Below are positions 43,744 through 52,975 of a DNA stretch of 64,000 bases, in pieces (the stretch's first letter is position 1; the number at the start of each line of letters is the position of its first letter). The notes under the pieces are model-generated. The model was not told the DNA's origin. It ran no database searches and saw nothing but the letters and a program-made list of their open reading frames with translations. Source of the DNA: Pseudoalteromonas sp. T1lg48 (lineage in GTDB: Bacteria > Pseudomonadota > Gammaproteobacteria > Enterobacterales > Alteromonadaceae); contig NZ_PQCC01000018.1 in NCBI RefSeq assembly GCF_002964785.1, forward strand, positions 806,001-870,000. The letters run 5' to 3'. The position numbers were made by a program, and so were the translations under genes.

Positions 43744-44499
43744 TTAAGCGCGGTTGCTATAACTGCGGATCTCAAACTGGGTTATAAAGCCAAGGTTTTC
43801 ATACAGAGGTCGACCGGCCGCCGATGCCTGCAAGACCATATACTGCGCCCCCGAGGCTACCGCAAGCCTGAGCAAATCCAGCATCATCCTTTTGGCAAGC
43901 CCTTGTCCTTGATGCGTTTGTTTTAACGCGACCTGATGAAGGCCGACCACCTCCCCGGTGTAATACAAAAGCGCGCTGGCCACAACCTCTCCCGCCCATA
44001 CACCAACATATAATTGTGCTTGCTCACATTCGAGTAAAGGCGCAATGGCCCGGGCATCCACACGATAACCAAAAGCCTCATTCACCACCTCTATCCAGGA
44101 AGAAACCTCCTCGACCCTAGTAATGTTTCTTACCACCAACTCTGCGCTCGTGATTGTCTTGTCCGAGGTGGGTGGATAATCACTTACGGACAAGGGTAAA
44201 TACATGGCCGTTTGTGCTAAGACGCAATCCCAACCGGCGTGTTTAAGCGCTAACTCACGCTCCTCGGGGAACTGCAATGGCGACCCATGCAAATCCGGCC
44301 AAAGTGGAAACATCACCCCAGCTCGAGCCTCGGCTAGCGGCGCCATGCTGGTCAGCGAACCGGGCTCTGGGTGCCAGCAGCGATTAGGCCACACGTGATT
44401 GACCTTAAATGGCCATGTGCTCTCATCAGCCAAGAGCGCCGCACCATAGCGCTCCCAAAGGCTTGTTAAGTTCGCTATATTGGCTTGATTAATATCCAC
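43744..44499 (-). CDS. GNAT-family N-acetyltransferase
   Basis: 251 aa. A N-terminal region without clear family assignment precedes a C-terminal GNAT fold (about 125-251), with the acetyl-CoA loop in QTHQGQGLAKRMMLDLL (Q-x-x-G-x-G/A). The acceptor is unknown. It overlaps the YdcZ gene upstream by 11 bases, so it is the last of a minus-strand run: regulator, nitroreductase, YdcZ, GNAT. Confidence 0.82.
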   Translation of the reverse strand: MDINQANIANLTSLWERYGAALLADESTWPFKVNHVWPNRCWHPEPGSLTSMAPLAEARAGVMFPLWPDLHGSPLQFPEERELALKHAGWDCVLAQTAMYLPLSVSDYPPTSDKTITSAELVVRNITRVEEVSSWIEVVNEAFGYRVDARAIAPLLECEQAQLYVGVWAGEVVASALLYYTGEVVGLHQVALKQTHQGQGLAKRMMLDLLRLAVASGAQYMVLQASAAGRPLYENLGFITQFEIRSYSNRA

Positions 44500-44950
44500 T
44501 TCTCGAGTCCCAATTCACTAAGATAACACCACCAATCAATAACGCCGTTCCCAATAACCTGCTGCCATCCAGAGCCTTAACGGGCAAGTTAAACCAACCC
44601 AGGTGACTTGCAAGCATGGCCACCACAATTTGCCCCGACAAGGCAAACGACATCATGCTTCCTAGGCCCATTTTTGGGATCAGATAATAAAAACAACTGA
44701 CGCCAAACGCACTGAACACGCCGGCGAGCCACAAATACCAGGGCACATTGGTGATGACCCCAACACTCGGGTAGCTTTTACTGGTGAATACCAGCACCGC
44801 GGTGACAAGAGTCAAACTGGTTAAAAACGCCACCCCCGTGGCGAACATTGCGCTGTTGAGCAACACCCCCAATTGCGCATTCATGGCCGCTTGTATGGCA
44901 ATGGCGGCGCCGGCAGCAATGGCCAGTATACAAAGCATTAAGGCCATCAT
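44489..44950 (-). CDS. YdcZ/DUF606-family DMT transporter
   Basis: 153 aa, five predicted membrane helices. AIQAAMNAQLGVLLNSAMFATGVAFLT and GLGSMMSFALSGQIVVAML match the DUF606 half-size DMT transporters that usually dimerise. It overlaps the nitroreductase gene by 4 bases (ATGA) and the GNAT gene by 11. Substrate unknown. Confidence 0.85.
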   Translation of the reverse strand: MMALMLCILAIAAGAAIAIQAAMNAQLGVLLNSAMFATGVAFLTSLTLVTAVLVFTSKSYPSVGVITNVPWYLWLAGVFSAFGVSCFYYLIPKMGLGSMMSFALSGQIVVAMLASHLGWFNLPVKALDGSRLLGTALLIGGVILVNWDSRSGY

Positions 44951-45579
44951 ACGCTGTCTACCATCTCGGCATAGTCAAAGCGCACCTTCGCAGCCTGACC
45001 TTGACTGTCTTCTTGATGTCGATAGCCTATGGGGCAGATCACGGTCGTGGTTAAACCGCGCTTTGTTAACCCAAGAATGCGGTCATACTGCTGCGCGTCA
45101 ATCCCGCTCATCGGGCAGGTATCTATACGCATCTGTGCCGCACAGGTAAGCAAGTTGCCAAGGGCAATATAGGCTTGCTGATGTGCCCATTCCTGGCGCT
45201 GTGCCGGTGTTTTACTGGCCAGCGCCGACTTCATATGATCACCGTAACGCTGTAAATCGGCAATGGGGGTGCCCGTGACTTCGCTGTGGCGGGCTATATA
45301 GCGCTCTACCGTCTTATCACCAATGTTTGTCTGCGCCGCAAAAACAAGCAAATGCGAACTATTAGCCACCTTATCCTGGCCGTAGGAATGAGGCACCAGT
45401 TGCTCGCGCAAGTATGTTGAACGTACCAGAATTAACCTATAAGGCTGCAATCCATATGCCGACGGGCTTAAGGTGGCGGCCTGTAACAGGGTTTGCAGTT
45501 GCGCTTCTGGCACCATTTGCTGGGAAAATTGTTTTACGGCGTAACGCCACTCTAGTGCGGTTAAAAACTCCATACTCAC
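44947..45579 (-). CDS. nitroreductase-family FMN oxidoreductase
   Basis: 210 aa. N-terminal RYAVKQFSQQMVPEAQLQTLL and SPSAYGLQPYRLILVRS are the FMN-binding pattern of NfsB/NAD(P)H nitroreductases, and SNLL-type and GLTTTVICPIGYRHQED segments follow near the C-terminus. Reduces nitroaromatic, quinone or similar compounds with NAD(P)H; physiological target unknown. Downstream of the Crp-like gene by 79 bp with a hairpin between, and coupled to the YdcZ gene. The ATG at 45573 (MEFLTAL) is an alternative start. Confidence 0.88.
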   Translation of the reverse strand: MSMEFLTALEWRYAVKQFSQQMVPEAQLQTLLQAATLSPSAYGLQPYRLILVRSTYLREQLVPHSYGQDKVANSSHLLVFAAQTNIGDKTVERYIARHSEVTGTPIADLQRYGDHMKSALASKTPAQRQEWAHQQAYIALGNLLTCAAQMRIDTCPMSGIDAQQYDRILGLTKRGLTTTVICPIGYRHQEDSQGQAAKVRFDYAEMVDSV

Positions 45580-45600
45580 CTCTGTGTCGATCCTCTCGGG

Positions 45601-45622
45601 GCTGGAGCGGAAATGCTCCAGC
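45601..45622. other. hairpin between the Crp-like gene and the nitroreductase gene
   Basis: GCTGGAGC-GGAAAT-GCTCCAGC, a perfect 8-bp stem in the 79-bp gap. No T-run on the minus strand, so it may be an mRNA stabiliser or attenuator, not a full terminator. Confidence 0.4.
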
Positions 45623-45658
45623 GGACTAGATGAAGTGTATCGAGGCGCTATTCGGGGT

Positions 45659-46269
45659 TCATTTACATAGGTTGATAAGGGATAAGTTTTTTCTCACCCG
45701 GCTTAACTGGGTCGGCGTGATCCCCAAGTGCGAACGATATGGTATTGCGGTAAGCGCTCGGCTAAGGCAGGAAATTGCTTGCTAAAGTGCAGATAACGGG
45801 TGGTGGCATCGTCCTGCACTATCTCGATTTCACGCTGGTCTTTTGCCAACAACCAGTTCTTCTCAAGATAATGGATTTGGTAGAGCATAAGTTCTGGATT
45901 GCTCTGCATTAGCCGGCGATAGCCCTTAAAATCGATGGCAATCAGCGTACTTTGCTCCAGTGCCTCAAAGGCCAAACTTGATGCTTGCTGTGTTAACAGC
46001 GCCGTCATAGACCCGGGAAACTTGCCCTCATCAAAGAACATCTTATTGTATTCATTGCCTTTTTCATCGGTAACAAAACAACGTACCAAGCCTCGATAGA
46101 GATAAGAGAAGGACTGTGGCACGACCCCATATGGATAAATCAGCTGGTGCTTATCCACATGAATCAAGGTGCACAGGGGCTTAAATTGCTGCCAGGTCAG
46201 CTCACCGATGGGAGCATACTCTGTCATTTGCGCACGCAAAGAGCCGAACGCAGCCTGTTGCTCACTCAC
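45659..46269 (-). pseudogene. Crp/Fnr-family transcription regulator, frameshifted before the HTH
   Basis: The GTG at 46269 follows GGAGG by 5 bases. The uninterrupted frame gives the cNMP-binding domain (LIYPYGVVPQSFSYLYRGLV) but ends abruptly as QYHIVRTWGSRRPS at 45703. A one-base shift near 45733-45736 restores SHLGITPTQLSRVRKNL, a textbook Crp recognition helix, ending at 45659. The 611 bases are one short of a multiple of three, consistent with a one-base deletion. Restored length about 203 aa. Upstream starts (to 46335) look spurious. As written the protein would lack its DNA-binding helix. It may be a decayed gene or a sequencing error. Confidence 0.8.
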
Positions 46270-46417
46270 TATTACCTCCAATGTAACTAAGCGCCTTACT
46301 GGACTTATTTTCGTCATTGGTACGAATACCGGCACTGCCAGTCATTATAGTCGGATTAATAAGCAAAACAGTACCACGACGTTTTATCTCGTTAACCAAC
46401 AAAGCAATGATAAAAAC

Positions 46418-46439
46418 AAAGCCCCAATTATGGGGCTTT
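46418..46439 (-). terminator. terminator after the M56 gene
   Basis: AAAGCCCCA-ATTA-TGGGGCTTT, just downstream of the minus-strand M56 gene and upstream of the regulator region. Confidence 0.75.
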
Positions 46440-46448
46440 AGTATTGCA

Positions 46449-48041
46449 CTATAACTTGGCTAACAATGGCGACATGGGGATACCAAAATCCGGAAGGCTC
46501 GGCGGTAAGCTGGCCACTTCTGTAGGTAGCTGCGCTTTAATCCGCTCCATGTTTTCACTATCACCTTGATGGAAGTAAACATAGTACTTCAAAACGGCTG
46601 TGTACTTGTTGTCTTCTGGTAACTGCTCAAGGATGGCTAGCGCATTGTCAAAGTCCTCCACCTCTATGTACGAACGGGCCAGGTTCATCAGGGTTCCAGG
46701 TTTAGTCTGGCTCTTGAGCTGCGCCTTTAGTTCGTTTAACTCATTAATTGCTAAGTTCGGCTGCTGCAGTTGCAAGTGCGTCAAGGCCGTTACATTTTTC
46801 AAAAAATATGGCGCCGAGTCCGCATCGGGATACCAGTCTGCGAAAGCAAACATAACATCTTCATAACGAGCAAGTTTGTGACCAACATGACTCAGCAGGG
46901 TAAAGCTCAGTAGCTTAATTTTGCCTTCGTCCGGTTCGTTGAGTACGGCTCTATTGGCGTGCCAATGTAGGATGTTAGCAAACACTTTATTGAGCTTTTC
47001 TACATCTTTGCTTTTAGCCTCGGCTGCGCCATCGAGCAACGCAGCCATTTGCTCTTCATAACTAATGGCTGTTTGCTGTGCTTGTACCTGCTGCGGCTTA
47101 TCTTTATCCACAATTTGCGCCGCCGCAACGGCACTAAAGGCGAGTGACATAACTAGTGCAATGACATGCTTTTTGTTCATAGTTTTCTCCTTGTCTAACA
47201 TTTTAATCCGTTGCACGTTAAAGCTCTGTTGTTGAGCGATACTTAACAACGGGGTCATAAATTGCCTATGTCCATTTTTCGCTTGGTGCTGCGATAAAAG
47301 TACACTAGCAAGATCCAGTTGATATTGTTCCCGAAAGCTCGCTGCGCACTTTTCATCGCAGCTGAGTTCCAGCTGTTGCTTTGATTTTTTAGCTAAAAAT
47401 AAGCACAGGGGATTCCACCAAAATAGGCATTCCAACAAGCAAATAGCCCAGCTCCAATACACATCCCCCTGGCGTAAATGGGTTGCCTCATGTTGAATAA
47501 TCGAATGAACTTCTTTGGCATCAAGCAGCGCCCGATCCAGCCAGATAGTGGGTCGTGTCACCCCACTGGCGAAAGCCGGAGCCCCCAACTTTGCAACCCG
47601 AACAGGGTAACCCCCACTACTGTGCTCATACCGGTTACAGGGTGTGGAGTGGCGATAAAGTCGCTTGATAAACGAGAAGTACTGCCCTATGCGCCAGATA
47701 AACAAGGCGACACCAATTATCAACGCCAGAAATACCAGGTGAGAGACATCAAATGTATAGCCATCAACTAACGACACTGGTGCCTGAACTTGAGTAGCTA
47801 AAGCATCTTGTTGTTGGCCTTGCGAGGGAGCCGTCTGCCAAAAATGTGCAACGTTAAAAGTCAGCCCTGGGTCTTGCTGATATGTAGAAACTTCGGGCAT
47901 ATGCTGCCAGGGCACAAGCCAGCTGGACAGTGCCACCACCGATACATAGAAGCTCAGTCGTGCCGGAGCACTTTGTAGCCCCTTTAATGCGCCCAGTGCG
48001 CACAGTGAAATAAATAAGCTGGTTAGGAAATAGTCCGTCAT
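46449..48041 (-). CDS. M56 (BlaR1-type) membrane peptidase with periplasmic TPR-like domain
   Basis: 530 aa. Four to five membrane helices around a cytoplasmic M56 zinc peptidase with H184-E185-x-x-H188 (HEATHL) and ELSCDEKCA as the downstream Glu block. The part after about residue 300 starts with a fifth hydrophobic segment (ALVMSLAFSAVAAA) and continues as a helical repeat domain (LARSYIEVEDFDNALAILEQLP) resembling TPR, in place of the beta-lactam sensor of BlaR1. Its neighbour is a BlaI-type repressor 14 bases upstream with matching operators. By analogy it senses an envelope signal and cleaves the repressor; the signal is unknown and no beta-lactamase lies nearby. Confidence 0.85.
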   Translation of the reverse strand: MTDYFLTSLFISLCALGALKGLQSAPARLSFYVSVVALSSWLVPWQHMPEVSTYQQDPGLTFNVAHFWQTAPSQGQQQDALATQVQAPVSLVDGYTFDVSHLVFLALIIGVALFIWRIGQYFSFIKRLYRHSTPCNRYEHSSGGYPVRVAKLGAPAFASGVTRPTIWLDRALLDAKEVHSIIQHEATHLRQGDVYWSWAICLLECLFWWNPLCLFLAKKSKQQLELSCDEKCAASFREQYQLDLASVLLSQHQAKNGHRQFMTPLLSIAQQQSFNVQRIKMLDKEKTMNKKHVIALVMSLAFSAVAAAQIVDKDKPQQVQAQQTAISYEEQMAALLDGAAEAKSKDVEKLNKVFANILHWHANRAVLNEPDEGKIKLLSFTLLSHVGHKLARYEDVMFAFADWYPDADSAPYFLKNVTALTHLQLQQPNLAINELNELKAQLKSQTKPGTLMNLARSYIEVEDFDNALAILEQLPEDNKYTAVLKYYVYFHQGDSENMERIKAQLPTEVASLPPSLPDFGIPMSPLLAKL

Positions 48042-48055
48042 ATCGCCCTCCTTTT

Positions 48056-48439
48056 TTACATGTCTTTCTTTTTGCTATTTAACAGGTTTTGTAAATAGGC
48101 AATATCCTCATCATTAAGACGCTCTTCTTTAATAAAGTGAGCAATGAGATTACGGGAGCTTCCCTTAAAAAAGCGCTGCATAAAGGTGGGGACGGCTTCT
48201 TCTGACAGAGCGCTTTGTGTCACAATAGACTGATAAACAATCGCCCTGCCTTGCTGACCACAACGCTCCACCGCGCCTTTCTTTTCAAGCCGATCGACAA
48301 TTGTTTTCACCGTGTTATAGGCCACTTGCTTGTTATTCTTTTTTGCTTCGCTAAGCAACTGATGGATTTGGCTCGCTGTACATGGCTCGTGTTGCCAAAA
48401 AAGCTGCATCACATCCATTTCAAAATCACTGAGTTTCAT
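48056..48439 (-). CDS. BlaI/MecI/CopY-family transcriptional repressor
   Basis: 127 aa winged-helix repressor. KLSDFEMDVMQLFWQHEPCT begins the domain, VAYNTVKTIVDRLEKKG is the recognition helix and wing, and the C-terminal helices dimerise. ATG at 48439 with GGGGG 5 bases upstream; the longer frame to 48472 is rejected. The M56 gene starts 14 bases after its stop, so they form the standard repressor-sensor operon. Two BlaI-type palindromes overlap its promoter region (48453-48488). Confidence 0.93.
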   Translation of the reverse strand: MKLSDFEMDVMQLFWQHEPCTASQIHQLLSEAKKNNKQVAYNTVKTIVDRLEKKGAVERCGQQGRAIVYQSIVTQSALSEEAVPTFMQRFFKGSSRNLIAHFIKEERLNDEDIAYLQNLLNSKKKDM

Positions 48440-48452
48440 TTTACCCCCAACT

Positions 48453-48488
48453 ACTACACTTGTAGTTATCAACTACCACAAATGTAGT
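48453..48488. promoter_or_regulatory. two BlaI/MecI-type operators
   Basis: Site 1: ACTACA-CT-TGTAGT (48453-48466), perfect. Site 2: ACCACA-AA-TGTAGT (48475-48488), one mismatch. Centres are 22 bp apart, about two helical turns. Autoregulation of the blaI-like operon is likely. Confidence 0.85.
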
Positions 48489-48616
48489 AATTGGGTTTTT
48501 TAAAGTCAAGATTTAATTGAACCCTCAGCATGAAACGTTTAGGTAGGTTGTGAACTGCGTCTTTATTCTGCCTGCACGAGGTTGAGCATGTTATAATCCC
48601 CTTTTCCTTTTAAAAG

Positions 48617-50017
48617 ATGATTGCCACCGTGACCTTACCTGCCTTTTCCAGCACCCCGCTTTCTCGCTCTTTGCTCGATAACCTAGAGTCTTTGGGTTAT
48701 CACCATATGACAGAAATCCAAGCGCAAACCTTGCCGCTCATTTTGGCGGGCAAGGATGTGATTGGTCAGGGTAAAACCGGCTCAGGCAAGACGGCCGCCT
48801 TCTCTTTGGGGCTGTTACATAATCTCAATGTAAAACGCTTTCGCGTCCAGGCCCTGGTGGTGTGTCCGACCCGAGAGCTGGCCGATCAGGTGGCGGTGGA
48901 AATTCGCAAACTGGCTCGCGCCATTCACAATATCAAGGTGTTGGCCCTGTGTGGCGGTGCCCCCATGGGGCCGCAAATCGGCTCCCTTGAGCACGGCGCC
49001 CATATTATTGTCGGCACCCCGGGACGCATTGAAGAGCATCTGCGTAAGGGCCGCTTATCCCTGGATGAGGTAAACACCTTTGTGCTTGATGAAGCGGATC
49101 GCATGCTGGAAATGGGCTTTGAAGAGCCGCTGCAATACATCATCGATCACTGCCCGGCAGAGCGACAAAACCTGCTCTTTAGCGCCACCTATCCGCCTAA
49201 GATTGAGCAGTTAGCCCAGCACGTGATGCACAACCCACAAAAGGTCACGGTAGAGTCGACCCATGACGACAGCAGCATAGAGCAGTACTTCTATGAGGTG
49301 GACAACAACGAGATGCGCCTGGAGGCGGTGCAAAAACTGCTGCTGCATTTCCAGCCCGAGTCGGCGGTGATTTTTTGCAATACCAAGGCCGAGTGTCAGC
49401 AGGTGTGCGATCAACTTCAGAATATGGGCTTTGATGCCGCCGCCTTACACGGCGACCTAGAACAAAAAGACCGCGACCGCACCCTGGTGCGCTTTGCCAA
49501 TCACAGCCTGAGTATTCTTGTGGCCACGGATGTCGCCGCCCGCGGTATCGATGTGGATCATGTGGATATGGTGATCAATTACCATATTGCCCACGACCCA
49601 GAGGTCCATGTACACCGCATCGGCCGTACCGGTCGCGCCGGTAAAAAAGGCATCGCCTGCTCCTTAATGAGCTATAAAGAGTCGCACAAGGTCAATGCTT
49701 TAGAAGATTATCTGGAGCAAACCTTGGAGCCCACCGATCTGCCCAATGACAACGTCTTTAGCAATGCGATTAAGCGTGCGCCCATGGTCACCATACAAAT
49801 CGACGGCGGCAAAAAGTCCAAGCTGCGTCCGGGAGATATTCTCGGTGCTCTGACCTCTAATCAGGCCATTACCGGGGATCAAATCGGGAAAATCAAGGTC
49901 ACTGCGATCAGTTCCTACGTTGCCGTACAGCGTAAAATTGCCAATGCGGCGCTGAAAACCATCAGTGAGGGGAAAATGAAGGGCCGCAATTTCCGCGCTC
50001 GTAAGCTAAACCGCTAA
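48617..50017 (+). CDS. dbpA: ATP-dependent RNA helicase DbpA
   Basis: 466 aa DEAD-box helicase that remodels 23S rRNA in 50S assembly. Q motif near residue 36 (TEIQAQTL), Walker A GKTGSGKT, DEAD (VLDEADRML), SAT (LFSAT) and HRIGRTGRAG are present. The C-terminal ~75 residues (MVTIQIDGGKKSKLRPGDILGAL...) form the DbpA RNA-binding domain that recognises 23S hairpin 92. Alone on its strand, convergent with a phosphatase gene. Confidence 0.95.
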   Translation: MIATVTLPAFSSTPLSRSLLDNLESLGYHHMTEIQAQTLPLILAGKDVIGQGKTGSGKTAAFSLGLLHNLNVKRFRVQALVVCPTRELADQVAVEIRKLARAIHNIKVLALCGGAPMGPQIGSLEHGAHIIVGTPGRIEEHLRKGRLSLDEVNTFVLDEADRMLEMGFEEPLQYIIDHCPAERQNLLFSATYPPKIEQLAQHVMHNPQKVTVESTHDDSSIEQYFYEVDNNEMRLEAVQKLLLHFQPESAVIFCNTKAECQQVCDQLQNMGFDAAALHGDLEQKDRDRTLVRFANHSLSILVATDVAARGIDVDHVDMVINYHIAHDPEVHVHRIGRTGRAGKKGIACSLMSYKESHKVNALEDYLEQTLEPTDLPNDNVFSNAIKRAPMVTIQIDGGKKSKLRPGDILGALTSNQAITGDQIGKIKVTAISSYVAVQRKIANAALKTISEGKMKGRNFRARKLNR

Positions 50018-50041
50018 GCCCTTTAAGAAATATATAGTTAA

Positions 50042-50068
50042 GGTGCCAAAGCACAACGCCCTGGCACC
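50042..50068 (-). terminator. weak hairpin after the phosphatase gene
   Basis: GGTGCCA ... TGGCACC, 7-bp stem with a 13-base loop between the stops of dbpA and phosphatase. No clear T-run. Confidence 0.4.
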
Positions 50069-50075
50069 CATTCTC

Positions 50076-51764
50076 TTAGTTGTTGTCCAGTAAGGCCTTG
50101 GCCATTAACTGACCGATTTCGGTATGGTGCAGCATGCTTGAGAATGGCTTGGTCACGCCATCCGGGCCAAACGCATACACGGCAACCGGCGTCGCGGTGT
50201 GGGTACCGTTACCCCAGGTCACGCTTTGCTCCGAGCTAATCGCACGAGCGATCAAGGCTCCTTGGTCTTCATAGGCATACACATAGAAGTCGCTGAAGTC
50301 GTTGATAGCCGGTACCTGCGTGGCACTTAGGTACTTGTGATCCGCATAATAGTTTTCGTTAGGCTTAACCGCAGCGATGGCTTGGGCATCAGCATAATCG
50401 ATATGGAAATCCGGGTGCAGCGTTGCGTTTACCGCAGTTTGCCATTGCTCAGGCGTTGAAGCGCCAAAATCCCAATCAGCATTCACCTTGTCGTAAATCG
50501 CATAGAAAGACGCTTTTTGGGCGTAGATCTTGTCCAGGGTAGACAGCGAACCAAAGTTATAGTTTGGCTTATAGTCTTCCCCTTTCATGCCGTCGCCCGG
50601 CAAAGTAGTCGCTACAGGAATATTATGAGCCGAGTAGCTAAAACCAAAACCTCCGGTTTCGTGGTCGGCGGTGATCACCACCAGGGTATCATTGCGCTCG
50701 CTTACCCACTCGTACACGGCATCAACCGCTTCATCAAACTTCAATAGCTCGTGTAGTAACCAGCCGGTGTCATTAACGTGCGCCGCCCAGTCGATTTGGC
50801 CGCCTTCGATCATCAAGAAAAAGCCGTCTTCGTCTTGAGACAGGATATCCAAGGCTTTTAGCGTCATCTCACGCAGTGAAGGCTCATGGTTACACTGGCT
50901 TTCATCGTTTTTACAGGCCGTGTATTCGATGCCATCATTCATCGCCGAGTCGTCGAATAGACCCAGTAGCTTAGCGCCTTCTGCCGCGCTCAGCTGATCC
51001 TTATCGAAGGCCAAGGTATAGCCCGCGTCACGTGCTTCTGCGATCAGGTTACGATCATCGCTACGCTTGGACTTTTTAATGACACTGGTGTTGCCGCCTA
51101 ACTCTGCCGCCAAAGCATCTTTGCGATCGGCGGTATCTTGCGGTAACCAGTGACGGGCACCACCACCTAATAAAACATCGACCTGGTTCATAAGGAGATC
51201 TTCGGCGATTTCATTCTCAAACGAGCGATGCGGTTGGTGCGCCGCAAAAGCCGCCGGCGTTGCGTGGGTAATACGAGTATCGGTCACCAGACCCGTGGCC
51301 TTACCCGCCGCTTTGGCTTTTTCCAAAATGGTCTCGACCACATTACCCTGATCATCCAAACCAATCACTTCGGAGGCCGCGGACATACCGGTTGCCAACT
51401 GAGTCGCCGAGCACGCCGAGTCGGTTACCAGGCTGCCGTTTTTGCCACCCGGAGCATTAAGCGACAAACCTACACGACCGCCGTCGGCAAACTTCTGCAT
51501 GCCCGTGGTCGTGCTTGCCAATACGCTGTTTGGCGCCCGACGCGCATATTCCTCAAGCAGGCCTATTTGTTGTGGGCCCATGCCGTCGCCGATCATTAAA
51601 ATGACGTTTTTAACCGAGGTGACTTCTTCTTGTTCAACCGGTACTTCAACGATTTTTTCAACTTCAACGACACGCTCAACTTCAACTGTTTTTGTGTCCG
51701 AATCACAGCCCATCAGCAGTGCCGAAGAAATGGCCGCCGCCAGCATGGTTTTATTTATTTTCAT
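50076..51764 (-). CDS. lipoprotein alkaline phosphatase
   Basis: 562 aa. The signal ends at a lipobox (LLMGC, C20), so it is probably lipid-anchored. Then a repeated acidic/Val tether (VEVERVVEVEKIVEVPVEQ) and the alkaline phosphatase fold: D60 (MIGDGMG), nucleophile S116 in TDSACSATQLATG, EGGQIDWAAH and TADHETGG metal ligands. It releases phosphate from monoesters outside the cytoplasmic membrane. No Pho box was identified upstream. Convergent with dbpA. Confidence 0.93.
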   Translation of the reverse strand: MKINKTMLAAAISSALLMGCDSDTKTVEVERVVEVEKIVEVPVEQEEVTSVKNVILMIGDGMGPQQIGLLEEYARRAPNSVLASTTTGMQKFADGGRVGLSLNAPGGKNGSLVTDSACSATQLATGMSAASEVIGLDDQGNVVETILEKAKAAGKATGLVTDTRITHATPAAFAAHQPHRSFENEIAEDLLMNQVDVLLGGGARHWLPQDTADRKDALAAELGGNTSVIKKSKRSDDRNLIAEARDAGYTLAFDKDQLSAAEGAKLLGLFDDSAMNDGIEYTACKNDESQCNHEPSLREMTLKALDILSQDEDGFFLMIEGGQIDWAAHVNDTGWLLHELLKFDEAVDAVYEWVSERNDTLVVITADHETGGFGFSYSAHNIPVATTLPGDGMKGEDYKPNYNFGSLSTLDKIYAQKASFYAIYDKVNADWDFGASTPEQWQTAVNATLHPDFHIDYADAQAIAAVKPNENYYADHKYLSATQVPAINDFSDFYVYAYEDQGALIARAISSEQSVTWGNGTHTATPVAVYAFGPDGVTKPFSSMLHHTEIGQLMAKALLDNN

Positions 51765-52063
51765 TTTTATTCCCTGGTTTAGCTATTTTAGATAGTGGTA
51801 CAGGGCGGCGATATTGAAGGGGTTTTGTTAAAAACAAATGAAGCTTTTGTAAAAGTTTAAATTATTGGGACAATTCATTTATTAAATAAAAAATCATTCC
51901 TATATTAGGGGTAATATAATAACAAGCTCATGTATAAGCCCCTAAGCCCATCGCTAAGTACTCTTTATCCGGACTTTTTTTATCTATTTGCCCGAGGGAG
52001 ACTAAACTTGAAAAGCAGCTTAGCGATTTAGTTGATTTATTGGGTCAATTTCCAGGAGCAGGC
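51765..52063. other. divergent promoter region between phosphatase and pirin genes
   Basis: 299 bp, strongly AT-rich near 51840-51910, with no gene and no recognised regulatory site. AGGAG at 52054-52058 sets the pirin start. Confidence 0.5.
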
Positions 52064-52975
52064 ATGAGTCGAGTCAGTAATATAGAGGCGCAGCAGAGTA
52101 AACCGATTACCGCACGTTCGCCGATCCGGGCGCTGTTAACACCACGCTTTAAAGACATGGGCGGTTTTTCTGTACTGCGCTCCCTGCCCACGACAGAAGT
52201 AACGACCATAGGGCCATGGATTTATTTTGATCATCTCGGGCCCGCGACCTTCGCTCCAGGAGAGGGCGTCAATGTGCGTCCTCACCCTCATATTGGTATC
52301 GCCACCGTCACCTATATGTTTGACGGCGAACTGCTACACCGTGACTCCTTGGGCAGTGTACAACCCATCCGCCCCGGCGACGTCAACCTGATGGTCGCCG
52401 GTAAGGGCGTGGTTCACTCAGAACGACAAAGTGAGCAGGAGCGCGCCGATACGCACAGTGTAGAAGGCCTTCAACTTTGGCTGGTGCTGCCACAGGAGTG
52501 CGAACACATGGACCCGGCCTTTTATCATTATCCCGCCTCATCTTTGCCTATTACCAGGGTTCAAGGGGTGCCAGTGCGGGTGATGATGGGCAACACATAT
52601 GGCCAAGACTCACCAGTGAAAACCTTTTCCGATACCCTGTATTTTGAAGCTGAATTGGCGCCTGGACAAACGTTGCAGCTACCCAGCTGCGAGGAGCTGG
52701 GTCTGTATGTGGTGCGTGGCCATATTCACTGTAGTGGAATTTCGGTGCCCTCTAAAACTATGGCGGTGTTCGACTGCGCGCAAGCGCTCAGTATCAGCGC
52801 CCATGAGTACTCCCGCGTCGTCTTAATTGGCGGTGCCCATCTCGGACCAAGGATCATCGATTGGAACTTTGTTTCAAGCAGCCAGGCCGATATCGAGCAA
52901 GCGAAAGAAAAATGGCGACAAGGTGGCTTTCCCAATGTGCCCGGCGATGAGGAAGAGTTTATCCCTCTGCCTTAG
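52064..52975 (+). CDS. pirin-family cupin protein
   Basis: 303 aa bicupin. Iron-ligand histidines lie in VRPHPHIGIATVTYMFDGEL and in GVVHSE. Pirins act as metal-dependent quercetinases or as regulators of metabolism; which applies here is unknown. The ATG at 52064 has AGGAG 5 bases upstream, and the longer frame to 52040 lacks a proper start. Single gene. No redox partner genes nearby. Confidence 0.9.
   Translation: MSRVSNIEAQQSKPITARSPIRALLTPRFKDMGGFSVLRSLPTTEVTTIGPWIYFDHLGPATFAPGEGVNVRPHPHIGIATVTYMFDGELLHRDSLGSVQPIRPGDVNLMVAGKGVVHSERQSEQERADTHSVEGLQLWLVLPQECEHMDPAFYHYPASSLPITRVQGVPVRVMMGNTYGQDSPVKTFSDTLYFEAELAPGQTLQLPSCEELGLYVVRGHIHCSGISVPSKTMAVFDCAQALSISAHEYSRVVLIGGAHLGPRIIDWNFVSSSQADIEQAKEKWRQGGFPNVPGDEEEFIPLP

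Noticed and set aside
46270-46335. N-terminal extension of the Crp-like regulator
   Set aside because: GGAGG precedes the GTG at 46269, and the extension carries no domain.
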